Below are positions 43,640-54,710 of a stretch of 64,000 bases of DNA, one piece after another. The stretch lies in NCBI GenBank assembly GCA_016271365.2, contig CM028131.1:284895001-284959000 (forward strand), given 5' to 3'. How positions within the stretch are numbered: position 1 is the stretch's first letter; every line of letters begins with the position of its first letter. The position numbers and the translations under genes were made by a program. This DNA is from Neoceratodus forsteri (taxonomy: Eukaryota > Chordata > Ceratodontiformes > Ceratodontidae). The notes under the pieces are model-generated. The model was not told where the DNA came from. It saw only the letters and a program-made list of their open reading frames with translations, and ran no database searches.

Positions 43640-44670
43640 AGTACGTATTGGGCACACTGGGAGTCCACCCCAGTGTGCCTAAATGTATTTATTTTATTTA
43701 AAAAAAACTGTGAAAAGAAGAAAACCATCCCCCGAGGTCTTTTCTGCGATGCAGAATCCTACATTGCAATTTTCTATAATTTTGATGCAGGATCCTGCAT
43801 TGAAGTACCCTAATGTGCCGCACAATACTTTTCAACTCGTGGTGCCCAATCCTCATGTTGGTACTGTGTGCACATTGTATTCTGGCACACTGGGAGCCCA
43901 CCCCAGTGAGCCCAAATGTATTTATTTATTAAAACCTGTAAAGGAAAAAAATGTCCTGGGGTCTTTTATTCCATACAGAATCCTGCAATAAAATTTTACA
44001 TAATTTTAATGCAGGATCCTGCATTAAAGTACCCTAATGTGCGCACAGTACTTTCCAACACAGGGTGCCCAATCCCTGTGTGGTACTGTGCGCACATTTC
44101 TGTGTCTGCACCTCCTCCCCCATGATTCCGACACACTGGGAGCCTACCCCAGTGTGCCCAAATGTATTCATTTAAACCTGTAAAAGAAGAAAACCGTCCC
44201 TGAGTTATTTTCTTTGATGCAGAATCTGGCATTGAAATGTGCACAAATTTTGATGCAAAATCCTGCATTGAAGTACTGTAACGTGCTGCGCAATGCTTTC
44301 CTTTACAAAACCATTGTGCAGCACATTACAGTACTTTGATGCAGGATCCTGCATCGAGATTTGTGCACATTTCGATGCAAGATCCTGCATCAATCTAGTC
44401 TGTCCCTTTTTGACATCAGGGTGTCCAATCCCCATGTCGATCTATACCCCCCCAGTATTGTGGCACGCTAGGAGCCCACCCCAGAGTGTTGATATATTTA
44501 TTAAATTAATTAAAGCTTTCCAACACCAGGATGCCCACTCCTGATGTCGGATGACCTCCCACAGGCCACTCTTATTACCGACGGGGTGCCCAATCTCCCT
44601 GTTGGCATGATGCTGATCCACCCCCAAAAAAACTTATGTGGCACACTGGGAGCCCACCCCAGTGTGCCTA
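43640..44670 (+). repeat. Tandem repeat, unit about 240-330 bp, containing GGCACACTGGGAG
   Basis: Copies begin near 43648, 43883, 44132, 44461 (variant GGCACGCTAGGAG) and 44640. Each has CCCACCCCAGTGTGCC or a variant, then TGTATTTATT and a block with GATGCAGGATCCTGCAT. Inverted related copies are at 46.8-47.3 kb. Confidence 0.75.
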
Positions 44671-45008
44671 AATTGTTTTTGTATGTTTGTTCCAGTAAAT
44701 GAAGAAAACCATCCGTCAAAGTCTTTTTTTAACCTGTAGTGAAGAACACGGTCCATCGTCATCTCCCCCATCCCCAACCTCCCTCTGCATACCCACCACC
44801 CTGCACCCTCCTTCACCCATACTTACCACCTAGAGGTTGGGAGCCGTAATCTTCTCTGGACTGGGAGATGTCTGCACTCTTCAAAGACGAACTGCGAAAT
44901 GAATCGGGTAAGCACTGTATAAGGGGACTGAATGTTTTTTTTTAACTTAGGCTGATATCTCATCCAATTTTAGGAATTTTGGCCCCAAATTTTCAACATG
45001 GGGTTCTT

Positions 45009-45147
45009 GGGACCCCTCCTCATGAACACTGTCACTGTCATCTCGTTTCTCAGTCCCAAAAGGTGATTTTATGATCACTGCATGGAATCACCTTTTGGGA
45101 CTGATTCACAAAATGACAGTGCCACTGTTCATGAGGTGTGGTCCCAA
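45009..45147. repeat. Palindrome with arms of about 60 bp
   Basis: The inner 17 bp are perfect: AGTCCCAAAAGGTGATT (45052-45068) faces AATCACCTTTTGGGACT (45086-45102). Outside them the pairing continues imperfectly to GGGACCCCTCCTCATGAACA on the left and TGTTCATGAGG on the right. The spacer is 17 nt. Confidence 0.9.
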
Positions 45148-46348
45148 AAAGTCTATGTTGCGATTTTGGTGAGAAAATTCAAAAATGACTATGCTACGAA
45201 AGTGCTATGCAGGTTTCACGATGCTCCATAACGCCACCAATTTTTATATTTCACTCCAGATTTTCAACATTACCATTTTTAACACCTCCTTATGAATAGT
45301 ATAACTGAAATTTTTCATATCCTGCCCAAAATGTGTTTTCGCACCTGTGGCGCAGAATGGCGTCGTCACTGCGAGAAATCAACTTTTGGGACAGACTAGC
45401 AAAATGACAGTGCCACAGTTCATGAGGGGATGACCCATAAAGCCCATGTTGAAGATTTGGTGAAAAAATTCCAAACAAAGAACTACTTATGGGTGTGCAT
45501 TGCGCACTTTCTACGCATGTTCATAACTTTTCCAATTTTTCATATTTTCACTCCAGGTTTTCAACATTGCCATTTTTCACACTACCTTATGAACAGAATG
45601 GCTGTCATTTTGCACATTCTGTCCAGAATGTGATTTTGCACCTGTGGCGCAGAATGGTGCGGTCGCTGTGAGAAATCAATTTTTGGGATGGATTAACAAA
45701 ATCACAGTTGCACTGTTCACGAAGGGAGGTCCTGTATTGCTGATGTTGAAAATTTGGTAAACAAATTCAAAAAAATGAGAGTGTTATGAGCATGCATTGT
45801 GCAGTTTCTACGCACGCTCCTAACTTTGCCAGTATTTCCCATTTTTCACACTGTTGTACTATCTGGATTCTCTTATTCTGTACCCATGTTACCTTACTTA
45901 GTCTTGGAATGGGGTGAGCATTAGGGTTCAAAATGCCAAGGTACACCCATCACACCTGTTTCTCCATGCAGAGTGGGGGTGGTGTGTTACAATTGGAATC
46001 CAAGGGTGAGGGTGGGGTGTTGGGGTTGGGAAGCCTAAGTTCCCCTCATACCTGTTCCTGCCTGCACAGTGGGAGTGGGGTGTTACACTTGGGAATCCTA
46101 AGGTTGCATTTCCCTACCTTTAATGGTTCAAACCATATGGTGCATCAGTGAAGTATTTTGCAATAAATTTCCTTATGTTTTGTATTGTTTATTTGTATCC
46201 TTACTGTGTTCAAGAGATGGTGTGATAAAGTGCACATTTTGAAAATTTGGAGTGAAAATATTGGAAATACTCATGAGCAAAAAAAATTTCCAACGGCCAC
46301 TCTCAACTCAGCCATTGTTAGGAATTTTTTCACCAAATTTTCAAAATG

Positions 46349-46496
46349 GCCTTTTTGGGACTCCACCTCATTAACACTGCCACTGCCATTTTGTTAATCA
46401 GTCCCAAAAGGCAATTCTGTGCAGTGACCATGAAATCACCTATCAGAGTAATGAGATGACAGTGCCAGTGTTCATGAGGTGGGGTCCCAAAAGGCC
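46349..46496. repeat. Palindrome with arms of about 50 bp
   Basis: GGCCTTTTTGGGACT (46349-46363) and the following 35 bases pair with GGTCCCAAAAGGCC (46483-46496) and the preceding bases, with mismatches. It is homologous to the palindrome at 45009-45147. Confidence 0.8.
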
Positions 46497-46809
46497 CGTA
46501 TTGAAAATTTGGTGCAAAAATGTCTAAAAATGGCCTAGATACTGTATCAACATAAGTTCAAAATGCCATTGACTACCATTATAGGGCATTTACCTTTATT
46601 CTTCAGTTTGTGGTTTGGCTTTGAAGAGTGACAGTGGATGACCACCACAGGTAAGTATAGGGTAAGGGGAGGTGGGTGCTCAGTGGGAGGGTGTGGATGG
46701 GGGGTGCTGAGTGGTGATGACAAGGGATGGTTTTCTTTGTTTCAGGAAAACAAAAAAAAAGTTAAGATGTTGCGGGACTGTTTTCTTCTTTTCAAGTAAC
46801 TGAAAAAAT

Positions 46810-46942
46810 ATTATTTGGGGACACTGGGAGTGGGCTCCCCAGTGTGCAAAAGTAGTTGGGGTGTGTGTGTAAATGTTGACAAGGGGATTGGGCACTATGA
46901 TGTCAGCAACTAGATCATGGGACAGTTTTCTTTTTTTCTAGG

Positions 46943-46984
<42 letters not shown>

Positions 46985-47330
46985 TATATATATATATATA
47001 TATATAGATATATAGATAGATATATATATAAATACATATACATATACAGTACTTATTTTGGGACACTGGGAGTGGGCTCCGGAGTGTCCCACAGTACTCG
47101 GGGGGGATAAACTAAAACAATTTGTGGACACTGGGAGTGGGCTCCTCAGTATCCAACAGTAGTTGGGGGACATGTAAATGCTGACATGGGGATTGGGCAC
47201 CCCAATGTCGGCAAGTATGTTGCAGGACTGTTTTCTTTTTTTTAAGGTTAAAAAAATATATATAATAATTCTTTAGGGACACTGGGCACGGACTCCCCAG
47301 TGTCCACACATCAAAAGTATTTAATTTGTT
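46810..47330 (-). repeat. Inverted copies of the GGCACACTGGGAG repeat
   Basis: Related blocks 'GGACACTGGGAGTGGGCTCC' recur near 46819, 47063 and 47127, with a fourth more diverged near 47277. Followed by GATTGGGCACC, they are the opposite orientation of the array at 43.6-44.7 kb. Confidence 0.65.
46946..47040. repeat. Imperfect (TA)n microsatellite
   Basis: Long TA run with TAGA interruptions. Confidence 0.9.
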
Positions 47331-48800
47331 TCTCTCACTAAGCAGAGAAAGAACATGGCTGACAGCATAATGTGTTCAACCTAAGCTAGAATCCCACATC
47401 GCAGCTGCTCCTGCAACAGGGGATCCTTTGTCATGCTTGACATTTATTTTTTTCTCATAGTAAATAATGGGAAATGCAAAATTGAAAAACTTTGGAACAG
47501 ACTAATATTTTTCCACCAAACCTTCAAAAGGCATATCTGTGAGGCTCAGGCTTTCTACCCTGAAAATTTCAGCCAAAAAGCAAAAGTCGTTTCTGAGATA
47601 CAGTTGGACAAAAAACATGCCAAAAAGCCCAAAACCTTCTTTATTTTCAACACTCTGTATCTCTGAAATGGTTAAAGCTATTGAGACAATATCTGCCACA
47701 TACAAACACCTTCCCAAGGCAATTATGCATACCAAATTTCATAGAAATCACTTCAATCATTACAAAGTTATTAAGGTCCAACAATTGCCCTTTAACATTA
47801 AACACCCTCATCAACCCTAATATACTGGCACTATCATGCCAGTATAATATATACCTGAGTTACTCATGGAATTGGGTGAGCATTAGGGTTTACAACCACA
47901 ATACACACCCCTCATGCCAGTTCCTGCATGCACAGTGTGGGTGGGGTCTTAGGCTTGGGAGCCGTAAGGTTGTATGTCCCTACTTTTCATGCTTCAACCC
48001 TAATGATAAATTAACAAAGTTTTTTGCAATGAATTTCCTTACTTTTTGAGAAAGTATAATCATAGCCTTATTTGATTATGAGGCCTTGCACTCCTTTCAG
48101 TCCATAGTGAGTGGTAGAAGCACGGGGCACACCATGCCTCTTGTAATTGCCCCTCATTTTCATGTGCAAGTGTAGGGACCTCCAGGCCCTGTGCTCCTAT
48201 CAGTCCATAGTGAGTGGCCCTGTCCTCTAATAGATGCCTATTGTGCTTGTCCCTCATTTACATGTGGGCACTCAGCCATAGTGAGCAGAGGGGGCACAGG
48301 GCCCTGCAGGCCGTATGCTCCCCTCCATGCCCATTGTAACTGTCCCTCATGTGCATGTGGGAGCACATGGACCTCTGGCCCCTGTGCTCCCATCAGTGCA
48401 TTGTGTGTTGTGGTCCCAATGTGTCCTGCAAAGCAGTACGGCTGCCAAGTTGATAATGCATGCCACGGTATAGGTCACATGTGCCCCATTCATTACAATT
48501 CACCAACAGTTTGAAACAGGACCTGCTAACATGCAAAACAACTCAGTACACCCAAAGGTGTACTAGACTACCCATAACGCCGAAGCTGTATCTCAAAGCA
48601 TTTTTGAGATATAGCATCTGAGGAGGACCCCAACCATCACAATGTTACCCTAAGGGAAAATCCCCAAACTTCAAAGTATTATAACTCTGCCATGCAGTAA
48701 AAGTTTTTCACCAAACCAGCTAAAGGCACATCTCTGGGGCAAGTCCTGTGTACCCTGAAAATTTCAGCACAAAAGCCCTAACCATTTCTTAGTTATGAAG

Positions 48801-49010
48801 GGAGGCAGTATAGCACGGTGGTTTAAGGCTCTGAACTGTAAATCTGGTGACATTCAGCAGACCAGACATGGGTTTGAATCCCACAGCTTCCACTTGCTTA
48901 CTGTGTGACCCTAAGCAAGTCACTTAACTTCCCTGTGCTCCCAGGTTGCACCTGTAAAAAAAGTTTTCAGCTTAGTGTGCTACTCCTGGTTAAACAACTA
49001 AAAAAAAAAG
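48801..49010 (+). mobile_element. MIR-like CORE-SINE
   Basis: A tRNA-like head (GGAGGCAGTATAGCACGGTGG at 48801) has a B-box match GGTTTGAATCC (48871-48881). It is followed by the CORE-type segment 'TGACCCTAAGCAAGTCACTT' and 'CTCCCAGGTTGCACCTGTAA', then a short A-run (49000-49008). The layout is that of MIR-type SINEs. A second copy is at 61626. Confidence 0.85.
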
Positions 49011-49089
49011 TGACAAGAGACCTACTTAGAAAACTAGTGTCGCAAACCGCGGCAGTACCCTAATTCTTTTGGCAAACGATGTCACAATT

Positions 49090-49980
49090 AAGCAGTTCAA
49101 ACTAAGTTAGCCACATCAATGGAAATATCCCATGAGATTATGCAGGCAAAATGTCATGCACATCCGTTGAAGGGTTACAAAGTTATTAAGGTGCAAAATA
49201 TGCAAAACTGGAAAACGCGAAAATGGAAAAAACATGTAAATGTAATGATGTGTAAGACACAATATCTCAGAAACCACACAAGCAATTCAAATGAAATGAG
49301 CAACATCAACAAAACTTCACCACAAAACTATGCGTGCAAACTTTCATGCATATCCATTGAACGGTTCCAAAGTTATTAAAGTGCAAAGTATGCAAAACTG
49401 GATGACTGCGAAAATGGGAAAAACGTAAATTTAAGGATATTTGAGACAGTATCATCAGAACCACATAAGTGATTCAAGTGGAATTGAACACATCAACAGC
49501 CCAACCCCACAAAATTACACATGCAAAATGTTATGCACATATGTTGTAGGACTCCAGAGTTATTGAAGTACAAATTATACAAAACTGGAAGACTGTTAGT
49601 AAAATGGAAAAAAAAATGTCAGTTTAATGATGTTTGAGACATACCATCTCACAAATCACGCAAGAGACTCAAATGAAATTTATCACATCAACAGACACAC
49701 TCCCTGAGATTATGCATGCAAAATTTCATGCACATATGTTGAAGGGTTATAAAGTTATTAAAGTGCAATTATGCAGAACTGGAACACTGGAAAAATGTGA
49801 CTAAAACATGTATGTTTAAGGATGTTTGAGACACAGTATCTCAGACAAAGTACAATGTATTCAAACAAAATTTACCATGTCATGAGATCTACCTACAGAG
49901 TTTATGAATGCCTAATTTCATGCAAATCCATTAAAGGGTTAGAAAGTAATTAAGGTGCAAAGTATGCAAAACTGGATGTC
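49090..49980 (-). repeat. Tandem array, unit about 190 bp, five copies (block A inverted)
   Basis: The diagnostic block AAAGTTATTAAGGTGCA or a close variant occurs at about 49178, 49369, 49556, 49750 and 49943 (spacing 191, 187, 194, 193). Each copy also carries a GTTTGAGACACA-type block and CAAAACTGGA. The array is unlike the single copies elsewhere in the domain, so it has expanded locally. Confidence 0.85.
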
Positions 49981-50150
49981 AGTGTGCAAAAAGACTGACT
50001 TTTACATCTATTTCTTCCCATAGGAAAAATTGGGAAATTAAAAATGTTATAACTTTTGAATGGATTGATATTTTTTACTGAACCTTCAAATGGTACATCT
50101 GTGATGCAAAGGCTTTCTGTCCTGAAAATTTCAGCCCAGAATCTAAAGCC

Positions 50151-50377
50151 ATTTCTAAGATGCAGGTGGGCAAAAAAGTACCAAAAAAAGCCCAAAACTT
50201 TATCTATTTTCAACAATCTGCCACATAGAAACACCTACTACCCAAGGCAATTATGCATGCCACATTTCTAAGATGCAGGTGGGCAAAAAAAGTACCAAAA
50301 AAAGCCCAAAACTTTATCTATTTTCAACAATCTGCCACATAGAAACACCTACTACCCAAGGCAAATATGCATGCCAC
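50151..50377. repeat. Recent tandem duplication, 113-114 bp unit
   Basis: The unit starting ATTTCTAAGATGCAGGTGGG at 50151 is repeated from 50264 to 50377. The copies are nearly identical: I see one extra A and one or two substitutions. Such similarity in a decayed region means a recent duplication, or a collapse/expansion artefact in assembly. Confidence 0.9.
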
Positions 50378-50458
50378 ATTTCATAGAAATCTCTTCAACC
50401 ACTACAAAGTTATTAAGGCCCAAAAAGTGCAATTTAACATTAAACACCCTCATCAAAC

Positions 50459-50461
<3 letters not shown>

Positions 50462-50494
<33 letters not shown>
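50462..50494. repeat. (TA)n microsatellite at a unit boundary
   Basis: Uninterrupted TA run. It separates an inverted unit on the left (ending CATCAAACCTAATATATA) from the direct unit that starts at about 50.5 kb. Confidence 0.9.
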
Positions 50495-50497
<3 letters not shown>

Positions 50498-50899
50498 TGT
50501 ATATATAGTGGCGCAATAGCACCGCTATAGTTAGGGTTGAGTAGGCAGAATGTTAAACTTCAAATTTTGCACTTTAATAACTTTGCAACTGTTCAATGGA
50601 TTTGCATGAAATTTTGGCATGTGCTGTCCTGTGGGGTAGCTCTCTTGATGTCCCAAATTTGGTTTCAATTGGATTTGCAGTTTGCATGCTGCACATAGTG
50701 AAAAAGTATAAAAGTCACTTTTTTTAGCCAGTTTTTGCTGTTTTTTTCCCCATCACTCTGCGGCTATGCCATTTGGAACTTTGGTTTGAAATTGACAGAG
50801 TAGAGTGAGAGCTTAGCCCGAAGAACAAGCCAGAACTGGTTTGGTGAAAAATATTAATCTGTTCGAAAGTTATTCAATTTTGAAATTTTGGGTTGTGAG

Positions 50900-51660
50900 C
50901 AAGCTCAGTTCAGTCTTTAGGGATTTTGACAGCCCATGAAGAGTGATTTATAAAATCTCTCTTCATGAGAAAAAATCTCTCTTCACGAGCTGCCATTTTG
51001 TTTTCATTTTTCCTGAAAAACAAAACATTATAACTTGCCCCAGGGGATGTCTTCTGAAGACATCCAAGCATGGGTTTTGTTCATGTGGAACTCCTCTACA
51101 AAACTATCCCTTTGGTTACTTTACTTCAGCCCCGTAATGTGTATTTTTGAATTTTAAAAATCCTTTTTCATGACTCGCTTCCAAACACTTTTCGCAAGCT
51201 GTTTAAACCTTGTGAAAAGGAATTGCCTGAAAAGAGGGATTTTGATAGTCTACGAAAAGGGATTCATTTTTCAAATCTCTTTTCATGAGCTGTCAAAGTC
51301 CCTCTTCGTGAGCTGTCAAAATCCCTCTTCATGAGAAATCCCTTTTCTTGAGCTGTCAAAACCCCTTTTCATGAGGGGATGACCGGATGGCCTAATCTTG
51401 TGAAAAGGGATTGGCTCGTGAAAAGGGATTTTGACAGTTCACAAAAAGGGATTCATTTTGAAATCCCTTTTCATGCACTGTCAAATCCTCTTCATAGAAA
51501 TCCTTTTCATGAGCTGTCAAAATCCCTTTTGTGAGGATGACCAAAATGGCCCTATCTCGCGAAAAGGATTTGCTTCTGAAAAGAGTTTTGACAGCTCGTG
51601 AAAAGGGATTTGGCTCACAAAAAGGGGTTTTGACGGCTCACAAAAAGGTATTTTTAAAGG
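50900..51660. repeat. Array of short inverted repeats with TTTTGACAGCTCGTGAAAAG-like blocks
   Basis: The block TTTTGACAGCTCGTGAAAAG and variants occur in the direct sense near 50920, 51235, 51426, 51587 and 51624. They occur in the inverse sense (CTTTTCATGAGCTGTCAAAA) near 51286, 51310, 51345, 51463 and 51503. Neighbouring opposite copies can pair into many alternative hairpins. Confidence 0.85.
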
Positions 51661-52511
51661 TTATTGTTTCTGCCACTTCACAGCAAAGAAACAGTTTGGA
51701 ACTGAGGGCTGAAATTTTTAGGGTAGAAAGGGCTTTCCCCACAGATGTGACTTTTGCTTGTTTGGTGATTAAAATTTACATGGTAGCCTGTGATGTGGGT
51801 GTCTGAATGTGGGCAACTGGTCAGAAGGGCGACGGGACAATGGTGCTGACAATTTGAGCGACCCGGGAGTTCCACTCTTTCCCTGAGTTGTGCCCCACCG
51901 GAGTAGGGAATCCTAAAGAAGGGGGGGGTGGGGTAAGCCCCATGAGGGGATGGGAAGTTGCGTCCCCACATTAAAACGCTTTCAGTTTTGTAGTCTCCTT
52001 GGGGAATTGTCACCCTTCTGTGGGTCGCCATCCTGCAGTCACCCATATCACAAAGAACCAATTTATATAACTTCCCTAGTTATAAAATTTTTAAGTTTGG
52101 AAATTTCCCATAGGATAACACTGTGATGTATGCAGTACTTTTCAGTGCATATATATCTCTGAAATGGTTCGAGATATGGATTTTTCACTAAGCATGTGTG
52201 AAGGTTGCCAGATGATGATTACAACTGCAATGGAAGTTTTCCCTATGTCACTACAGTTACTGAGATATTACATTACATCTCTTCATTTATAGGTAGATGA
52301 CCACATATGGATACTACTATGCAGTACTGGGTGTGCAGGGCCCTCCATTATGAAGTAGTAGGGCCTTGCGCTCCCACAGGGAGATGACAGTTCATGACAA
52401 TGTTTAAACACTTATGAATAGATGGGAGTGCAGGGCCCATAGGGCACTGCACTCCCACAAATGGATACCATTATGGAGTGATGGGAATGTGATCGGAGTA
52501 CAGGGCCCAGA

Positions 52512-52604
52512 GGTCATCAGACCTAACACTCACCACATTCTCCTATATTGTAACATGTCAGCTTGTTTACACATGGAATGGGGTGAGAGTTAGGCCTGAT
52601 GACC
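52512..52604. repeat. Palindrome with 29-bp arms
   Basis: GGTCATCAGACCTAACACTC (52512 onward) pairs with GAGAGTTAGGCCTGATGACC (ending 52604), with a spacer of about 35 nt. The same sequence forms the centre of the larger palindrome at 54260-54643. Confidence 0.85.
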
Positions 52605-52747
52605 CCATGGCATGTACCAACGCCTGTTAGTGTGTGGCGGGTGGGAGTGGGGTGGTAGGGGTGGGCACCCTAACATCGAATTTCCAAACTTTTGTTGCTG
52701 TGCTATCAACCCTAACTGATGCATTAATGGAGTTTTTTGCAATGACT

Positions 52748-52770
52748 ACACACACACACACACACACACA
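52748..52770. repeat. (CA)n microsatellite between units
   Basis: CA repeats followed by a short TA run. It marks the boundary of the two direct units. Confidence 0.9.
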
Positions 52771-52774
52771 TACA

Positions 52775-54650
52775 TATATATATATTAGTGGCACGGTACT
52801 GCCACTATAGTTAGGGTTGCCTGGCCACTTCTATGTTAAATCCCAAATTTTGCACTTTAATAACTTTGCAACCATTTGACTGATTTGCCTGAAAATCTGC
52901 ATGTGCAGTCTGGTACCATAGATCTCTGGATCTGGCAACTTTTCTTTCAGTTGGATGTGTGGTTGTGGAGCTGTGGAGTGCCAAAAAAGTTGAAACCCCC
53001 CCACCCTTTTTGGCCAGTTTCTTTGCTTGGGGCTACAGCCCAAATGGTTTGGTTGTCTGGTCTGAAATTGTCAGGGCATATGGGGTGTGGGTCTCTGATG
53101 CGCTTTTTGAAGGTTTTGTGAAAAAATATTAATCTGTTCAAAAGTCAATGGGAAAAAAATACATGTCCTATGTGAAAGCACATTTTGCCAACATGAAAGC
53201 ATATTTTCCTTTCGCAAATGCCCTCAATATTGTCGTCTCGCTGACATCTTGTTTTCAGTTAGCAACGGAGAAAAAACATTGTAATTAAAAAAATAATGCT
53301 CCTTGGTAAACACCGACAGTTGTGTTTACCTAAACGGGGCCCTGGGAACACGATCCTGCCTTTAGAATTTTTAAATTATGGTTGTAAATATATTTTCTCA
53401 ATTTTTTTGTTGGTACTGTCACAATTTGCGACTGTATGGTGTGATACATTCACAAATTTTGCAAAAGTATCGCACTGTACTTTCGCAAATTGTGAAATCC
53501 TTTCATGGATGCTTTCACAAAATTTGTGAAACTGTCGCAATTTGTGATAGTACTGCAAAAACACAAAAAACAAAAAAAAAACATTTCTTTGCCACTTCAT
53601 TGCTCCTAAATGGTTTGGGCTTTCAGGCTGAAATGTTCAGGGTAGAAAGGACTTGCCTCACAGATGTGCCTTTTACTGTTTTGGTGGAAACATTTACATT
53701 GGTTACATAGTTACAGCACTCGGAAGTTTCAAAATTTCCCATAGAATAACACTGTGGCAGCTGCGCCACCTTTCAGCAGCTATATCTCAAAAACAGTTCA
53801 AAATATAGATTTTTTGCTAAGTGCAGCTTATTAAGCACATGTAGAGGTTGCCAGATTATGATTACAACTGTGGTGGAATTGTTTCCAAAGTTCTTATGGT
53901 TACTGACATATTGCCATATTTGCACCACAAGGGTTACTTGCAATGGCTCTAAGCCTGTGCAATGTCTCTGTACCTGTGGGTAGATGGGAGTGAATTATGG
54001 GAGCGCAGAGCCCTCCATTATGCAATGGTGGGAGCGCAGGGCCAGAGACTCCTGCACTCCCACAGGGAGATGAGGGATAATTACAGTGTCTCTACACTTA
54101 TGGATAGATGGGAGTGCAGGGCCCATAGGGCCCTGCGTTCCCACAAATGGATACCATTATGGATAGACTGCAGCATCATGCGAGTGCAGGGCCCGGAGGG
54201 CCTTGTGCTCCCACAACTACAGATGGGTAAGATAACACTTTCTCAAAAAGAAAGGAAATACATTGTAAAAAACTCCACTAATGCATCAGTTAGGGTTTTT
54301 ATTACAGCTACAAAGTGTGGAAATTCAATGTTAGGTTTAGCAATCCTACCACCCCACCCTGTCCTCCCAAACTCCACACACCAACAGGCATTGGGGTGTG
54401 CCTTGAGGTCATCAGGCCTAACTCTCATCGCATTTTCCTATACCGTACCATCTAAGCTTCTTTATACATAGCATGGAGTGAGAGTTAGGCCCAACATTCC
54501 CAAGGCACACCCAGACGCCTGTGGTTGTGTGGAGTTTGGTGGGGTGGTGGGGTGGTAGGGGTTGGTAACCCTAACATCAAATTTCCAGACATTTGTAGCT
54601 CTAATAGAAACCCTAACTGATGCATTAACAAAGTTTTTTTTTGTAATGAA
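52775..54650 (+). repeat. Repeat-domain unit, direct copy 2
   Basis: It is the counterpart of 50499-52745. It begins near a TACTGCCACTATAGTTAGGG-type start (GTTAGGGTT at 52810-52818), has block A at 52855 and CATCTTGTTTTCAGTTAGC at 53246, then short palindromes (53.15-53.55 kb) and the GGGCCC block at 54.0-54.2 kb. It closes with AACCCTAAC (54609-54617). Its last 380 bp form a palindrome. Confidence 0.65.
54260..54643. repeat. Large palindrome with arms of about 180 bp
   Basis: The left arm starts ATTGTAAAAAACTCC and contains AATGCATCAGTTAGGGTT and CTCCACACACCAACAGGC. The right arm mirrors it, with AACCCTAACTGATGCATTAA and GCCTGTGGTTGTGTGGAG. The centre, at about 54440-54470, is not paired. 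The arms have visible mismatches but pair over most of their length. Confidence 0.85.
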
Positions 54651-54656
54651 TATATA

Positions 54657-54700
<44 letters not shown>

Positions 54701-54709
54701 CTCTATCTA
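54657..54709. repeat. (ATCT)n microsatellite
   Basis: ATCT repeats directly after the GTAATGAAT end of the second unit. Like the TA and CA runs, it sits at a unit border. Confidence 0.95.
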
Positions 54710-54710
54710 C

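Larger units (their letters stand above)
50499..52745 (+). repeat. Repeat-domain unit, direct copy 1 (about 2.25 kb)
   Basis: It opens with a GTGGCGCAATAGCACCGC-like palindromic start and GTTAGGGTT (50530-50538). It carries block A, the CATCTTG-type block, a region of short palindromes (50.9-51.66 kb), CCATAGGATAAC, the GGGCCCAGAGG repeat block, and closes with AACCCTAAC (52708-52716) and GAGTTTTTTGCAATGA. It is followed by a (CA)n run. No open frame of significance. Confidence 0.65.
39373..54710. repeat. 15-kb domain of related AT-rich repeats in both orientations
   Basis: Several sequence blocks recur in direct and inverted form. Block A contains CTTTAATAACTTTG (forward at about 42838, 50572, 52855; inverted at 47763, 49178, 49369, 49750, 50405). 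Block B contains 'GCACAGGGCCCTCTGGGCCC' (39.5-39.9, 48.1-48.4, 52.3-52.5, 54.0-54.2 kb). Block C has CATCTTGTTTTC (43345, 53246, inverted near 40609, variant near 50992). Block D pairs GTTAGGGTT and AACCCTAAC. Two well-delimited direct units of about 2.2 and 1.85 kb lie at 50.5-52.75 and 52.8-54.65 kb. No coding capacity. It resembles a family of foldback-type elements and is not identified. Confidence 0.7.

Noticed and set aside
48801..48881. Possible functional tRNA gene
   Set aside because: A- and B-box-like parts are present, but the CORE segment and A-run show a SINE; the A box is also degenerate.
50530..52818. GTTAGGGTT motifs suggesting interstitial telomeric repeats
   Set aside because: TTAGGG occurs only singly at each site, not in tandem; it is part of the repeat-unit ends.
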